Both the position numbers and the translations under genes were made by a program. Positions 1-8,300 of a DNA stretch of 64,000 nucleotides are shown in pieces (within the stretch, counting starts at the first letter, position 1; each line of letters opens with the position of its first letter). The stretch spans positions 5,103 through 69,102 of the forward strand of contig CAZUZS010000020.1 of the NCBI GenBank assembly GCA_964624795.1, in the 5' to 3' direction. The DNA is from CAZUZS01 sp964624795 (GTDB lineage Bacteria; Calditrichota; Calditrichia; RBG-13-44-9). The notes beneath the pieces are model-generated. The model was given only the letters and a program-made list of their open reading frames with translations. It was not told the DNA's origin and did not search any database.

Positions 1-139
1 GGGAATCCTTCCCGTAAGGCGGTACCAGCACTTTAATCTCCCAGCCGGTTTGCCGCGCCAATTGGGAGGGCAGCGAGTGATTGAATTTCCTTAGCAAGGA
101 TTGAAATGAGACTATCAATATTTTTTTTCTGCCGGGCAT
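1..139 (-). CDS. Glycosyltransferase N-terminus (partial)
   Basis: The gene runs off the left edge; only about 46 residues are visible. The reading begins MPGRKKILIVSFQSLLRKF and continues with QLARQTGWEIKVLVPPYGKD. A short basic start, a buried first strand (ILIVSF), then a helix and a second strand ending VLVPP is the usual N-terminus of GT-B (family 4-like) glycosyltransferases. The ATG at 139 has an AAGGGA ribosome-binding site at about 144-149. It lies 258 bases downstream of gmhA on the same strand, so a role in LPS or other surface glycan assembly is plausible. Substrate and family cannot be fixed from this fragment. The 140-397 stretch between the two genes holds no other gene I can support. 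Confidence 0.6.
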   Translation of the reverse strand, partial: MPGRKKILIVSFQSLLRKFNHSLPSQLARQTGWEIKVLVPPYGKDS

Positions 140-397
140 ATATTCCCTTATTTTAACCACTTCCCTGTTACCTGACAGCTACCCGCGCTTTGCCACGAAC
201 ATGTTGCGGCTATCTTTATTAATCGGGCGATTTTTGCTTTTGATTATTGAAAAAGCGGTTTGATGTGGAATTGCTGAAAAAATTCTCCATTTCAACAAAA
301 ACGGAAATTGGTAAACGAGAAGCTTCCGGGAATCTGATTATTCGGGGAGAGCGGCAAAGCTGGACCAAAAATTATTCTGGCAGTAACGGATTTTCAG

Positions 398-1003
398 CTA
401 CGGTTTGATCTGCGATTTGGGGAAAAGCTCTTCTTCCAGAATTTCACAGATGATGTGGCCCAAAAGTGCATGGACCTCCTGGATGCGCGCAGTGGAAGCT
501 GATGGAACTAAGATAGCTAAATCGGCCAGTTTTATTAATTTTCCGCCATCTCCACCCAATAAGCCGATTACGTACAGCCCTTTTTCATGGGCCATATTGA
601 CCGCTTCTATGACATTCGTCGAATTGCCGCTGGTGCTGATGGCAATCAGCGTGTCACCCAGTCGGCCAAGCGCTTCAATCTGTCTTGAAAAGACAAAATC
701 GAAGCCGTAATCATTCGCGCCGGCGGTAAGAATGGAAGTATCCACGGTCAAAGCCTGGGCAGCGATTGCCGGGCGGTCTACACTGCTTTTCAGACGGACC
801 ACCAGTTCCGCAGCAAGATGCTGGGCATCCGCGGCGCTGCCGCCATTTCCGCATATCAATATTTTGCCATCATTGTTTATGGTAGTGATGAGCTGTTCCA
901 CCGCCCGCAAGGTTGCTTCCAGATTTTCTTTCAAAACGCGGTTAGAAACCCCGATGTTCTCGAGAACATTTTTCTCAAAATCCTTTTTCCAGCTTGCTTT
1001 CAT
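398..1003 (-). CDS. gmhA: Phosphoheptose isomerase (sedoheptulose-7-phosphate isomerase)
   Basis: A cytoplasmic SIS-domain isomerase that converts sedoheptulose 7-phosphate to D-glycero-D-manno-heptose 7-phosphate, the first step of ADP-heptose synthesis for LPS core. The 201-residue product has the SIS signature CGNGGSAADAQH at 51-62. It keeps the four metal ligands known from E. coli GmhA: His62 and Glu66 in the first site, and Gln175 and His183 in QEVHALLGH. An in-frame extension upstream is possible, but the ATG at 1003 follows a strong GGGAGGAAGG site and matches the usual family length. It lies downstream of the GGGP synthase, and gmhB is in the same minus-strand block, so two steps of the heptose pathway sit together. 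Confidence 0.95.
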   Translation of the reverse strand: MKASWKKDFEKNVLENIGVSNRVLKENLEATLRAVEQLITTINNDGKILICGNGGSAADAQHLAAELVVRLKSSVDRPAIAAQALTVDTSILTAGANDYGFDFVFSRQIEALGRLGDTLIAISTSGNSTNVIEAVNMAHEKGLYVIGLLGGDGGKLIKLADLAILVPSASTARIQEVHALLGHIICEILEEELFPKSQIKP

Positions 1004-1091
1004 TTTCCTTCCTCCCTCAATTCCATTTCTCAATACAGCTTCAGGATTCGATTGCCGTTTCTCCCAAAGGGAATTGCACCGTTCATCTCGC

Positions 1092-1844
1092 TCATTCCCG
1101 GTGAATAGCTGCTGCAAAATCCCGAATTTTGGCGAAGTTTTCCGGATGTTCGAAATGATTGCCGACGACAACGTAAGAAGCGCCCGCCAAGACTTTTTTG
1201 TTCGCCTCTTCCGGTGTTCGGATGCCTCCGCCCACGATGGTGGGAATAGAGATCGAGCGGCTGACGGCGGTCACCATTTCATCCGGCACAGCGAGCTGCG
1301 CACCGCTTCCCGCCTCCAGGTAAACAAGCTTGAATCCCAGGTACTGCGCCGCCAGGGCGTGCGCCAGGGCGATGTCCGGTTTGTGCCGGGGCAGTGGTCG
1401 TGAATTGCTCATGAACTCGGCGCTGGTCATCCCTCCGGACTCCACCAGCATGTAGCCGCACGATATCGGTTCAAGACCGATTTGCCATATCAGCGGCGCC
1501 GCCAATACCTGGCTTTCAATCAGGTGCGCCGGATTTCGACCACTGATCACCGAAAGGAAAAGAATGGCGTCCGCAAATTGCGAGATTTGGTAAATGCTTC
1601 CGGGGAACAGGATGACCGGCAAGTCTTTCGCCGTTTTTTTTACACGCTGAACGAATTCGTCAAAATTCCGTCTCAGGAGAAATGTCCCGCCAACAAAGAG
1701 GATATCCACACCATTTTCTCTCACTTGCGAAATCGTGTCCTCAATGTGCTCCATCATCAGCTTGTCCGGATCCAGCAACAAGATAAAGCCGGCGCCTTTT
1801 TCCTGAGCAGTCTTCTTTATTCGATGGTAGGTATCAAGATTCAT
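1092..1844 (-). CDS. Geranylgeranylglyceryl-phosphate synthase family (GGGPS/PcrB)
   Basis: A TIM-barrel prenyltransferase that joins a polyprenyl diphosphate to sn-glycerol-1-phosphate, giving an ether lipid precursor. The 250-residue protein has the family landmarks: LLDPDK at 23-28 (Mg/diphosphate region), FVGGTFLL at 50-57, YLEAGSGA at 175-182, and the phosphate-binding VGGGIRTPEEA at 204-214, followed by VVVGNHFE. The archaeal enzyme uses geranylgeranyl diphosphate, while Firmicutes PcrB uses heptaprenyl diphosphate. Homologues are known in FCB bacteria and the length and motifs fit that group. Chain length cannot be read safely here. It is flanked by heptose genes and has a possible promoter of its own at 1886-1914. 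Confidence 0.88.
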   Translation of the reverse strand: MNLDTYHRIKKTAQEKGAGFILLLDPDKLMMEHIEDTISQVRENGVDILFVGGTFLLRRNFDEFVQRVKKTAKDLPVILFPGSIYQISQFADAILFLSVISGRNPAHLIESQVLAAPLIWQIGLEPISCGYMLVESGGMTSAEFMSNSRPLPRHKPDIALAHALAAQYLGFKLVYLEAGSGAQLAVPDEMVTAVSRSISIPTIVGGGIRTPEEANKKVLAGASYVVVGNHFEHPENFAKIRDFAAAIHRE

Positions 1845-1885
1845 TAATAATACTCTTCACTTTTTTGAGATGCAAAGTCCGTGAA

Positions 1886-1914
1886 AAAATAACAATTTCA
1901 ACTCACAAAATCAA
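1886..1914 (-). promoter_or_regulatory. Possible sigma70 promoter for GGGPS-gmhA
   Basis: On the minus strand TTGATT (1909-1914) and TATTTT (1886-1891) are 17 bases apart, about 40 bases before the GGGPS start, in an AT-rich gap after gmhB. The -35 hexamer is the same as that of the riboswitch promoter at 12854-12882. The match is partial, so this is tentative. Confidence 0.35.
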
Positions 1915-1960
1915 GATTTTTGGAAAGGGGCTGCTTTCCATTCGAAATTTAAAGTGGAAG

Positions 1961-2554
1961 CTAATATTTGCCTATTTTCCGAAACCACCATTCTACAGCG
2001 TCCAACAGGTTTTCCGCAACATACTGCGGCGGCTGCGTCCAGCTACTGCCATACCTTTTAAGCTGCTGCTCGCCAAAACCTGTTTTCAGCAAAATGCCCG
2101 GGATTTTCAGATTTTGGGCGGTCAGGACATCCGTCATCTTATCCCCGATAACCACGGAACGTAGAATGTCGATATTCAATTCTTGAGCGGCCCTCTCTAC
2201 CATCCCGGCTGCAGGCTTCCGGCACCGGCATTCAATATTGTATGGCGGATTTCCATCCTCATGATGCGGACAGTAGAAGATTGCATCGATAACGGCGCCT
2301 GCATTTTTCAGAATTGCCAGCAGCGCGGCATTGACTTTCCGCACCTGCGCCTCCGTAAAATATCCCCTCGCCACGCCGGACTGATTGGAGATAACGACCG
2401 TCTTCCATCCCTCCCGGTTGATTCGCTTTATGGCCTCCACCGAACCGGGGATCAATTTGATGTCTTCTACCCGGCTCAAATACCCAACCTCCTCATTGAC
2501 GGTGCCATCGCGATCCAGAAAAACGGCGGGAGTCAGATGTCCCCTGCTACCCAT
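1961..2554 (-). CDS. gmhB: D-glycero-beta-D-manno-heptose-1,7-bisphosphate 7-phosphatase
   Basis: A HAD-superfamily phosphatase of ADP-heptose synthesis that removes the C7 phosphate of the heptose bisphosphate. The 197 residues contain the nucleophile motif DRDGT at 14-18, the SNQSG motif II at 56-60, and the lineage-specific zinc loop with Cys95, His97, Cys109 and Cys111 (CPHH then CRCRKP). IGDKMTD at 137-143 is the acidic Mg-binding motif. The related histidinol phosphatase shares the fold, but gmhA 1 kb away makes the heptose role far more likely. The start at 2554 follows GGAAGGTAGG. The gene is separated from the upstream glgA by a clear terminator. Confidence 0.92.
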   Translation of the reverse strand: MGSRGHLTPAVFLDRDGTVNEEVGYLSRVEDIKLIPGSVEAIKRINREGWKTVVISNQSGVARGYFTEAQVRKVNAALLAILKNAGAVIDAIFYCPHHEDGNPPYNIECRCRKPAAGMVERAAQELNIDILRSVVIGDKMTDVLTAQNLKIPGILLKTGFGEQQLKRYGSSWTQPPQYVAENLLDAVEWWFRKIGKY

Positions 2555-2623
2555 ATAAACCTACCTTCCGAATTCCCGCTAAATGAATACACACAGCCAA
2601 TTCATTCGCTGCCGGGGAGAATA

Positions 2624-2657
2624 AACAAAAAAGCCTCCGCCAAAAGCAACGGAGGCT
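2624..2657 (-). terminator. Rho-independent terminator of glgA
   Basis: A perfect 8-bp stem (AGCCTCCG at 2632-2639 with CGGAGGCT at 2650-2657) is followed on the minus strand by a T run. It lies 23 bases past the glgA stop and closes the galT-glgA transcript. Confidence 0.9.
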
Positions 2658-2679
2658 AAAGTCGTTTAAGATGTTTCCT

Positions 2680-4158
2680 TTACTTGCTGACGGTTTTTTC
2701 ATACAGCTCCATATATTTCTCTGCCGACCGGCTCCATGAAAAGTCCGCCGCCATTCCGGTCTTTTGAATCTGAATCCAGGTGTTTTTGTCTGCAAAAGTC
2801 TTTACGGCGCGAGTAATGGCATCAAGCATTTCTGCCGCATCATATTTTTTAAAGGAAAAGCCGTTTCCCTCGCCGGTGACAGGATCAAAATTCCTGATAG
2901 TGTCCGCCAGGCCGCCGGTTTCCCGAACAATCGGAACCGTTCCAAAACGAAGGCTGTACATCTGGTTCAGGCCGCATGGTTCATAACGTGATGGCATCAG
3001 GTACATATCCGAGCCGGCTTCGATGAGATGCGCCAGCCGGTTATCAAACCGCAAATTTACGCTCAGTTTGCCGGCGTGCTTTTTTGCTAATTTGTTGAGA
3101 AGATCGTGATATTTTGGATCGCCGGTACCCAGGATTACCATCTGGACATCCATCTTCAGCAGTTCTGCTGCAGCATCCGCCAGCAGGTCAAATCCCTTTT
3201 GCGCATCCAGCCTGGAGATCATCCCAATGACGGGAGTGTCTTCATTATACTCCAGGTTGCTTTGCTTACACAGAATTTTTTTATTTTCGGATTTGTCTTC
3301 CAAATTTTCAATTGAATAATTCGCAGGAATAAGGGTATCGAATTCCGGGTCCCAACTGCTGTAATCCACACCATTCAAAATGCCGTAGACATCATCTTTG
3401 CGGCCTGCCAGTATTTCCTCGAAGCCGTAACCATAATCGGGATCGGTCGTGATTTCCTCTGCATATTTTTCGCTTACTGTACTCAGGATATCTGCAAAAT
3501 GAATTCCGCCTTTAAGCAGGTTTAGTTTCCCATAAAATTCGAATTCCCTGCCAGGTGCAACATATTTGGATGGAATCCCGATCTTTTCCGCTTTTTCCAG
3601 CGGAAAACTTCCCTGGTAGGCCAGGTTGTGGATGGTCAGGATCGTATGGGTATTCTTGAAAAATTCATCATCCTTGTAATGGGTTTTTAGATAGAACGGG
3701 ATAAGCGCGGTTTGCCAATCGTTACAATGTATGATATCCGGCTGCCAATATAAAAGCTTCAAAGTTTCAAGAACAGATTTGCTGAAAAAGGCGAAACGTT
3801 CGGCGTTGTCTTCGAAATCCCGGCCGGTCTTGGAATCTACATAAAGGTCTTTGCGGTCAAAATAATCGGGAATATGCAGAAAATAAACATGAACTTTTGA
3901 ATCCGGCAGAAAAGCCGTTTTTCCATCGGCAATTTTCGTTTCGTCTCCTAATGTTACATTTACCTCCTTCAGCCGGATCACCTCTCGCAAAACGAATTTC
4001 CGCTCGTTAATCGATTTGTACTTTGCCATCATGAGGCGAACATCCTGATCAAATTCTTTTAAAGCGATGGGCAATGTTCCGGCAACATCTGCCAGACCTC
4101 CGGTCTTGGCAAACGGAACAACTTCGGAGGAAACATAACAAATTTTATATTGGTTCAT
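2680..4158 (-). CDS. glgA: Glycogen synthase (ADP-glucose/UDP-glucose type, GT5)
   Basis: Transfers glucose from a nucleotide sugar to the growing alpha-1,4-glucan. The 492-residue product is of normal length for bacterial GlgA and starts YKICYVSSEVVPFAKTGGL, with the KTGGL donor-binding motif at 18-22. The C-terminal GT-B half has SRYEPCGLNQ (about 390-399) and a second ETGGLADT, both active-site loops of family GT5. The next gene upstream is galT, 15 bases away on the same strand, so the two are probably co-transcribed and link galactose/UDP-sugar interconversion to glycogen storage. The transcript ends at the hairpin just downstream. Confidence 0.95.
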   Translation of the reverse strand: MNQYKICYVSSEVVPFAKTGGLADVAGTLPIALKEFDQDVRLMMAKYKSINERKFVLREVIRLKEVNVTLGDETKIADGKTAFLPDSKVHVYFLHIPDYFDRKDLYVDSKTGRDFEDNAERFAFFSKSVLETLKLLYWQPDIIHCNDWQTALIPFYLKTHYKDDEFFKNTHTILTIHNLAYQGSFPLEKAEKIGIPSKYVAPGREFEFYGKLNLLKGGIHFADILSTVSEKYAEEITTDPDYGYGFEEILAGRKDDVYGILNGVDYSSWDPEFDTLIPANYSIENLEDKSENKKILCKQSNLEYNEDTPVIGMISRLDAQKGFDLLADAAAELLKMDVQMVILGTGDPKYHDLLNKLAKKHAGKLSVNLRFDNRLAHLIEAGSDMYLMPSRYEPCGLNQMYSLRFGTVPIVRETGGLADTIRNFDPVTGEGNGFSFKKYDAAEMLDAITRAVKTFADKNTWIQIQKTGMAADFSWSRSAEKYMELYEKTVSK

Positions 4159-4173
4159 TCAAAAACCTCGGAA

Positions 4174-5172
4174 TTAGAGATTAATATCCTTCAGATATTG
4201 AGCCGCGTCTTCCGGACTGGTGGGATTGATGTGAAAGCCTGTGCCCCATTCAAACCCTGCAACCCGTGTCAGTTTGGGCATGAATTCAATGTGCCAGTGA
4301 TACGATTCAATGGGGGCGTCCTGCATCGGCGATGTGTGGATGACAAAATTGAATGGGGGCGTTTTGAGAGCGGCGTTAACACGTCCCAGCACATCTTTCA
4401 TGGTAATGGCCAGATGCCTGAGCATTTCGTCGGAAATCGTTTCATAATGTGAAAAGTGAGTCTTGGGCAAAATCCAGGTCTCAAACGGGAAACGAGGGGC
4501 GTAGGGTTCTATCGCAATAAAGTATTCTTCATCAAAGACCACCCGAACACCATCCTTTAACTCCTGGCGGATTATGTCGCAAAATATGCAGCGCTCTTTG
4601 TAATTGAAATAAACCTTGGCACCTTCCATTTCCTCCACCACCGTTTTGGGAATGATGGGGGTTGCAATAAGTTGCGAATGCGTGTGTTCAAGCGAAGCGC
4701 CGGCCGTCATGCCGTGATTCTTGAAAACCATCACGTATTTCAGCCGAATATCTCTTTTCAAATCGCGGATCCGGTCCCGAAAAATTCCAAAAACATCATG
4801 AATTGTCTGGATTTCGAGATCGGCCAGGTCTTTCATGTGATCGGGTGTTTCGATGATAACTTCGTGGGCGCCAACCCCGTTCATTTTGTCGTAAATCCCA
4901 TCGCCCTGGCGGTTTAGCTGGCCCTCGACCCGCAAAGCGGGGTATTTGTTGGGAACGACACGCAACGTCCAGCCAGGTTTGTCGCGGGAGGATTTATCAG
5001 GTCGGATCGCAAAAATTTCGGGAGGCGTTTTATCTTCGTTTCCGTAACAGAAAGGGCAAAAACCGCCACTCTTTTTCTCTTCAAACTCAGCGAAATCCGA
5101 AGGCCTTTTTCCTCTCTCTGTCGAAATTATCACCCATCTGCCAATCACCGGGTCTTTTCTTAATTCAGGCAT
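4174..5172 (-). CDS. galT: Galactose-1-phosphate uridylyltransferase
   Basis: Exchanges UMP between UDP-glucose and galactose-1-phosphate in the Leloir pathway. The 332 residues contain a Cys39-x2-Cys42 zinc site (FCPFC), the catalytic HIT-type motif LEHTHSQ with His163 and His165, and the C-terminal ESYHWHIEFMP motif near residue 290. The usual HPH triad reads HTH, a variant common among bacterial and archaeal galT/HIT proteins, so activity on other nucleotide sugars cannot be excluded. It lies directly upstream of glgA. The region before its start is AT-rich and runs into the sequence gap at 5229, so its promoter may be unsequenced. Confidence 0.9.
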   Translation of the reverse strand: MPELRKDPVIGRWVIISTERGKRPSDFAEFEEKKSGGFCPFCYGNEDKTPPEIFAIRPDKSSRDKPGWTLRVVPNKYPALRVEGQLNRQGDGIYDKMNGVGAHEVIIETPDHMKDLADLEIQTIHDVFGIFRDRIRDLKRDIRLKYVMVFKNHGMTAGASLEHTHSQLIATPIIPKTVVEEMEGAKVYFNYKERCIFCDIIRQELKDGVRVVFDEEYFIAIEPYAPRFPFETWILPKTHFSHYETISDEMLRHLAITMKDVLGRVNAALKTPPFNFVIHTSPMQDAPIESYHWHIEFMPKLTRVAGFEWGTGFHINPTSPEDAAQYLKDINL

Positions 5173-5228
5173 ATACTAATAAAATTTTAGGTTATTCAAT
5201 AATTTTTAATCACTTATAAATATAACGA

Positions 5229-5328
5229 NNNNNNNNNNNNNNNNNNNNNNNNNNNNNNNNNNNNNNNNNNNNNNNNNNNNNNNNNNNNNNNNNNNNNNNN
5301 NNNNNNNNNNNNNNNNNNNNNNNNNNNN
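5229..5328. other. Scaffold gap (100 N)
   Basis: A run of exactly 100 undetermined bases joins two contigs. The true distance is unknown, and any genes or promoters between galT and the lipoprotein gene at 5384 are missing. Confidence 0.99.
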
Positions 5329-5383
5329 TACTACTCGAAAATCTCCAGCCGCACTGCGCCCTGTTTTACGTGAATCCGCAATT

Positions 5384-6151
5384 TTACTCGACACCGGGCA
5401 GTTTGTACCGCACCGAACTGAAAAAGGGGCTCTTCCACTCTTTTCGCTCCAGGTCGACAACGAGCCCATTCACAGTTACATTAGAATCCCAGATTACATG
5501 CCCTTCATTCTCCGCCGATGGCTGCCGGTAGATAAGATCGCATTTCTTCAAAATGGATTTCACCCCTTTCACCGGCCGAAAGAAATCGACCTCTACCTGG
5601 TATATCTTCTCATCCGCTTTGCGAATAAAGAGTGTGATGCCGTGCTTAACCTCCTCCGAACTCTCGGTGGTTACTTCCAATACTGTTTCTTCGTGGCTGC
5701 CAAGGCCGAGGTTGCTGTAGAACAACTGGTAGGTTTTGGCGTAGTCATCCTCGATTTTTCCTTTCGAACCGAATAACCTCTGTAAGTATTCCTTTGGGTA
5801 AAATACGCCGGCACTGCTGTCGTAGTAGGTAAATGGACTATAAAGATTAATATACTCAAATCCGGCAGATGGCGCCCAAACATAAGCCGAGTCAAATTGC
5901 GAATTATGAAACTTCAGCCAGTTCACAGTCCTCCGGTCGATAAATATTTTCTGATTTCTCTTAAGATGACCAAGAATGCGGCCGTTTGGTTTTTGCCTCA
6001 CATTTTCACGCGTAACCGTGATGAACGCCGAATCGGGAATGGCAGTAATCTCCGGCAGCGCGACAATACTCTTCTTCAGGAATTTGGGTTGGCAAGCCAG
6101 CACCAGCAGGGTCAGAAGGACAAAAAATTTTGCATTCTTCAGATTTAACAT
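5384..6151 (-). CDS. Lipoprotein with bacterial SH3-like domain
   Basis: Not recognised as a named family. The 255-residue protein begins with a short basic region and a hydrophobic stretch ending LLVLAC, a lipobox with the acylated Cys at 20. Residues about 42-100 (ITVTRENVRQKPNG...YVWAPSAGFEYI) look like a bacterial SH3 domain, a fold often involved in cell-wall binding. The rest is mixed alpha/beta without a motif I know. The start at 6151 follows GGAGAAGTAA. The stop at 5384 is only 55 bases from the sequence gap, so downstream partners are lost. It is probably anchored in the periplasm or outer membrane. Confidence 0.72.
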   Translation of the reverse strand: MLNLKNAKFFVLLTLLVLACQPKFLKKSIVALPEITAIPDSAFITVTRENVRQKPNGRILGHLKRNQKIFIDRRTVNWLKFHNSQFDSAYVWAPSAGFEYINLYSPFTYYDSSAGVFYPKEYLQRLFGSKGKIEDDYAKTYQLFYSNLGLGSHEETVLEVTTESSEEVKHGITLFIRKADEKIYQVEVDFFRPVKGVKSILKKCDLIYRQPSAENEGHVIWDSNVTVNGLVVDLERKEWKSPFFSSVRYKLPGVE

Positions 6152-6508
6152 TTACTTCTCCGGATAAAACAGCTTTAAATATAAAATCACATTGGCGGGA
6201 CACAAGCCGTTTTTAAATTTAACGACGGGCAGCAAAGCGCCTCCCCGCGTCCAAATAGAAACCGGTGCAGCCATTCAGCGGCTCAGTTTTGGAATACCGC
6301 TCCGAAAGACCGCGGGCAAGCTCAATTCGGTTGCTGCGGCTCATATTTCCCTGCAATTCAATTATTAATGAATATTTAACACAATTGAAACAAAATCATA
6401 ACAAAATCGAACTAAATTTAAGAAGTGATGGAATTGTGAAATTTGTCAATAGAAACAGGAGTTTATAAAATATTTTTGGTAAAATAGAAAAGTGCAAGGA
6501 GAAATAAT
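6152..6508. other. Intergenic region between divergent genes
   Basis: An AT-rich 357-base spacer between the lipoprotein gene (minus) and the DUF2188 gene (plus). The only element I can support is the promoter at 6444-6472. The possible 67-residue reading at 6265-6468 has no ribosome-binding site and was not called. Confidence 0.6.
6444..6472 (+). promoter_or_regulatory. Sigma70 promoter for the DUF2188 gene
   Basis: TTGTCA at 6444-6449 and TAAAAT at 6467-6472 are separated by 17 bases, and transcription would start about 30 bases before the coding start. Spacing and hexamers are close to the E. coli consensus. Confidence 0.6.
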
Positions 6509-6709
6509 ATGTCAGCTCGAAATATATTCAGGGTGATTCCCAACGGCGAGAACTGGGAAATCAAAAAGAATGGGCAAATACTGGACTCACATCTTCAAAA
6601 GGAAGTGGCAATGCGCAAGGCTCGGAAATTGGCACAGAATTCAATCTCAAGTCATGTGCTGGAATACAGGCGCGACGGTTCTATTATTAAGATTGCAAAT
6701 CCAAACTGA
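6509..6709 (+). CDS. Small DUF2188-like protein
   Basis: A 66-residue cytoplasmic protein with the layout of DUF2188. An N-terminal strand pair, FRVIPNGENWEIKKNG, resembles the 'HVVPxxxGWxVK' start of that family. A helix rich in Lys/Arg follows (KEVAMRKARKLAQ), then a closing strand pair (SSHVLEYRRDGSIIKI). The start is supported by AAGGAG seven bases upstream and by a good promoter. The molecular role of DUF2188 proteins is not known. It stands alone between the lipoprotein and the thiamine locus. Confidence 0.75.
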   Translation: MSARNIFRVIPNGENWEIKKNGQILDSHLQKEVAMRKARKLAQNSISSHVLEYRRDGSIIKIANPN

Positions 6710-6833
6710 GATACAGCATTCTTTAACACCTCTCCGGGTTTATCCCCAACCTGGTTGTTCCCGCCTCTCAATTTCATTTTAATTTAAAAAATCTTGCAAA
6801 ACATTCTTGCGCCGCCCGCCGCGGACGGGGATA

Positions 6834-8234
6834 TTATTCGCTTGTTGTGCTAAAAACACGGAGTTTCCCTACCAGGAACACCAGCACCGAGCTTGCCAGG
6901 CCGGGGTACATCGGCTGGACGCCCAGCCAATATTGCAGATCTAAAAGGGAAACGCTGATTCGAAGTGATTGCCAGAGAAAGAAAAGGGAAACGGCAAAGG
7001 GAATCACAAGGTTTAATGCTGTCACCCGCCGGGTCATCCGGAAAAACGCGTAGTAGCTTCCCAGCACGGGGATCAGCATCGGTGGGATAAAAAGTGTGCC
7101 CACCACATACCACAACTGGATTACCGATGGGAATGTAAGCGCCAGCGAAATAGAGAGAACCGCACTGATCACCAGCCCGGCTTGGGTGAGCCTGACCCGC
7201 GCATCATTGCGGGATTTAAACCTGGCAAACAGGTCGTGCCCAATGGTGATGGCCGATAGCAGGAAGGCGCTGTCCACAGTAGACATGATGGTGGCCAGCA
7301 GCCCGGTGAGGAAAAGTCCGGAAAAAAATGGCGCCAGAATTTGGTGGGAAAGCAGCGGGTAGGAAAGGGTGGGCTGAATGTTTTGCAGCAGCGCCCGCGC
7401 ATAAAGTCCGGTGGAAGTTGTCAGAAAATCGAAGATCATCCAGAAGATAACGGAAACCAGAATGCCGCGCCGGGCGATTTGCGGGGTGCGGGCGGCGTAG
7501 CACCGCTGATGAAATCCGGGATCGACTAGCGTCCACAAGGCGATAAAAAACCACACCACGATATACTGGGCGCTGTTGCCGCCGGTGAGAGTTAGGTGGA
7601 GTGGCGGCAGGTGTGAACGGAGAAAATGAAGGCCGCCGTATTTCGTCACCAGTTCCGCAAACATCAAAACAAACCCGCCAAACATCAGAACAAATTGCAG
7701 CTTGTCGGTGCGAACCACCGAGCGAAAACCGCCGGAAAGCACGTAAATCATGGAAAAGACTGTTCCAAGCAGAACCGACAGCCACAGGCTCCAGCCGGTA
7801 ATCATGCTGATGAGGAGACCAACCATCAAAACGTACGGGGCGGGAAGGGTCATAAAGAAAACAAAAATGGTTCCTAAAATCCCGTTTTTTCGTCCGTAAT
7901 GCTTGTAAAGCTGGTCCGGGATGGAAAGCATTTGTGCTTTTCGAACCCGGCCAGCCAAAACGAAGGCGAACACAATGGCAAAAATGTAGTAGGGTAATCC
8001 GAACACAAACCAGTTGGAAAGGCCGTAGCGGTAGGTAAATTCCCCCACTCCCAAAATGCCGCCATACCAGGTGGTAACCAGGGTTGCTACAAAAGCCGGC
8101 AAAGTCAGCCGGCGTCCGCCCAGGATAAAATCCTCCTCGCTGGGGCTACCTGTCCGCTGCCGGAATCCGATAAACAGCAGGAGCACCAGGTAGAGAATAA
8201 TGGGTAAGATTTCGAGAATGTGCAGTTTAATCAT
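6834..8234 (-). CDS. Sodium:solute symporter (SSS family), probable thiamine or precursor importer
   Basis: A 466-residue inner-membrane protein with about 12-13 hydrophobic segments and the SSS layout. The N-terminus is EILPIILYLVLLLFIG, followed by the conserved 'EDFILGGRRL' loop at about 34-43 and the TM2 region. LATIMSTVDSAFLLSA near residue 318 is the family's sodium-site helix. It starts 66 bases after the thiamine pyrophosphokinase stop, on the same strand and downstream of a TPP-riboswitch gene. Thiamine or an HMP/thiazole precursor is therefore the best guess for substrate; this is inference from context, since SSS sequence alone does not give substrate. In many Bacteroidota PnuT occupies this position. 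Confidence 0.8.
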   Translation of the reverse strand: MIKLHILEILPIILYLVLLLFIGFRQRTGSPSEEDFILGGRRLTLPAFVATLVTTWYGGILGVGEFTYRYGLSNWFVFGLPYYIFAIVFAFVLAGRVRKAQMLSIPDQLYKHYGRKNGILGTIFVFFMTLPAPYVLMVGLLISMITGWSLWLSVLLGTVFSMIYVLSGGFRSVVRTDKLQFVLMFGGFVLMFAELVTKYGGLHFLRSHLPPLHLTLTGGNSAQYIVVWFFIALWTLVDPGFHQRCYAARTPQIARRGILVSVIFWMIFDFLTTSTGLYARALLQNIQPTLSYPLLSHQILAPFFSGLFLTGLLATIMSTVDSAFLLSAITIGHDLFARFKSRNDARVRLTQAGLVISAVLSISLALTFPSVIQLWYVVGTLFIPPMLIPVLGSYYAFFRMTRRVTALNLVIPFAVSLFFLWQSLRISVSLLDLQYWLGVQPMYPGLASSVLVFLVGKLRVFSTTSE

Positions 8235-8300
8235 TCTGATTCAAACGAGATTCCGTTCCGAAAATGGGCGGCAACTGCATTCGCGAAGCGGGAAAATTTC

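Noticed and set aside
732..1403. A 223-codon plus-strand reading over gmhA and GGGPS
   Set aside because: It crosses two recognised genes in antisense and shows low-complexity Arg/Ser/Pro composition typical of a shadow frame.
5329..5383. Possible frameshifted C-terminus of the lipoprotein continuing toward the gap (LRIHVKQGAVRLEIFE in another frame)
   Set aside because: The lipoprotein has a normal stop at 5384, and the extra 16 residues have no start or family support; the nearby gap prevents a decision.
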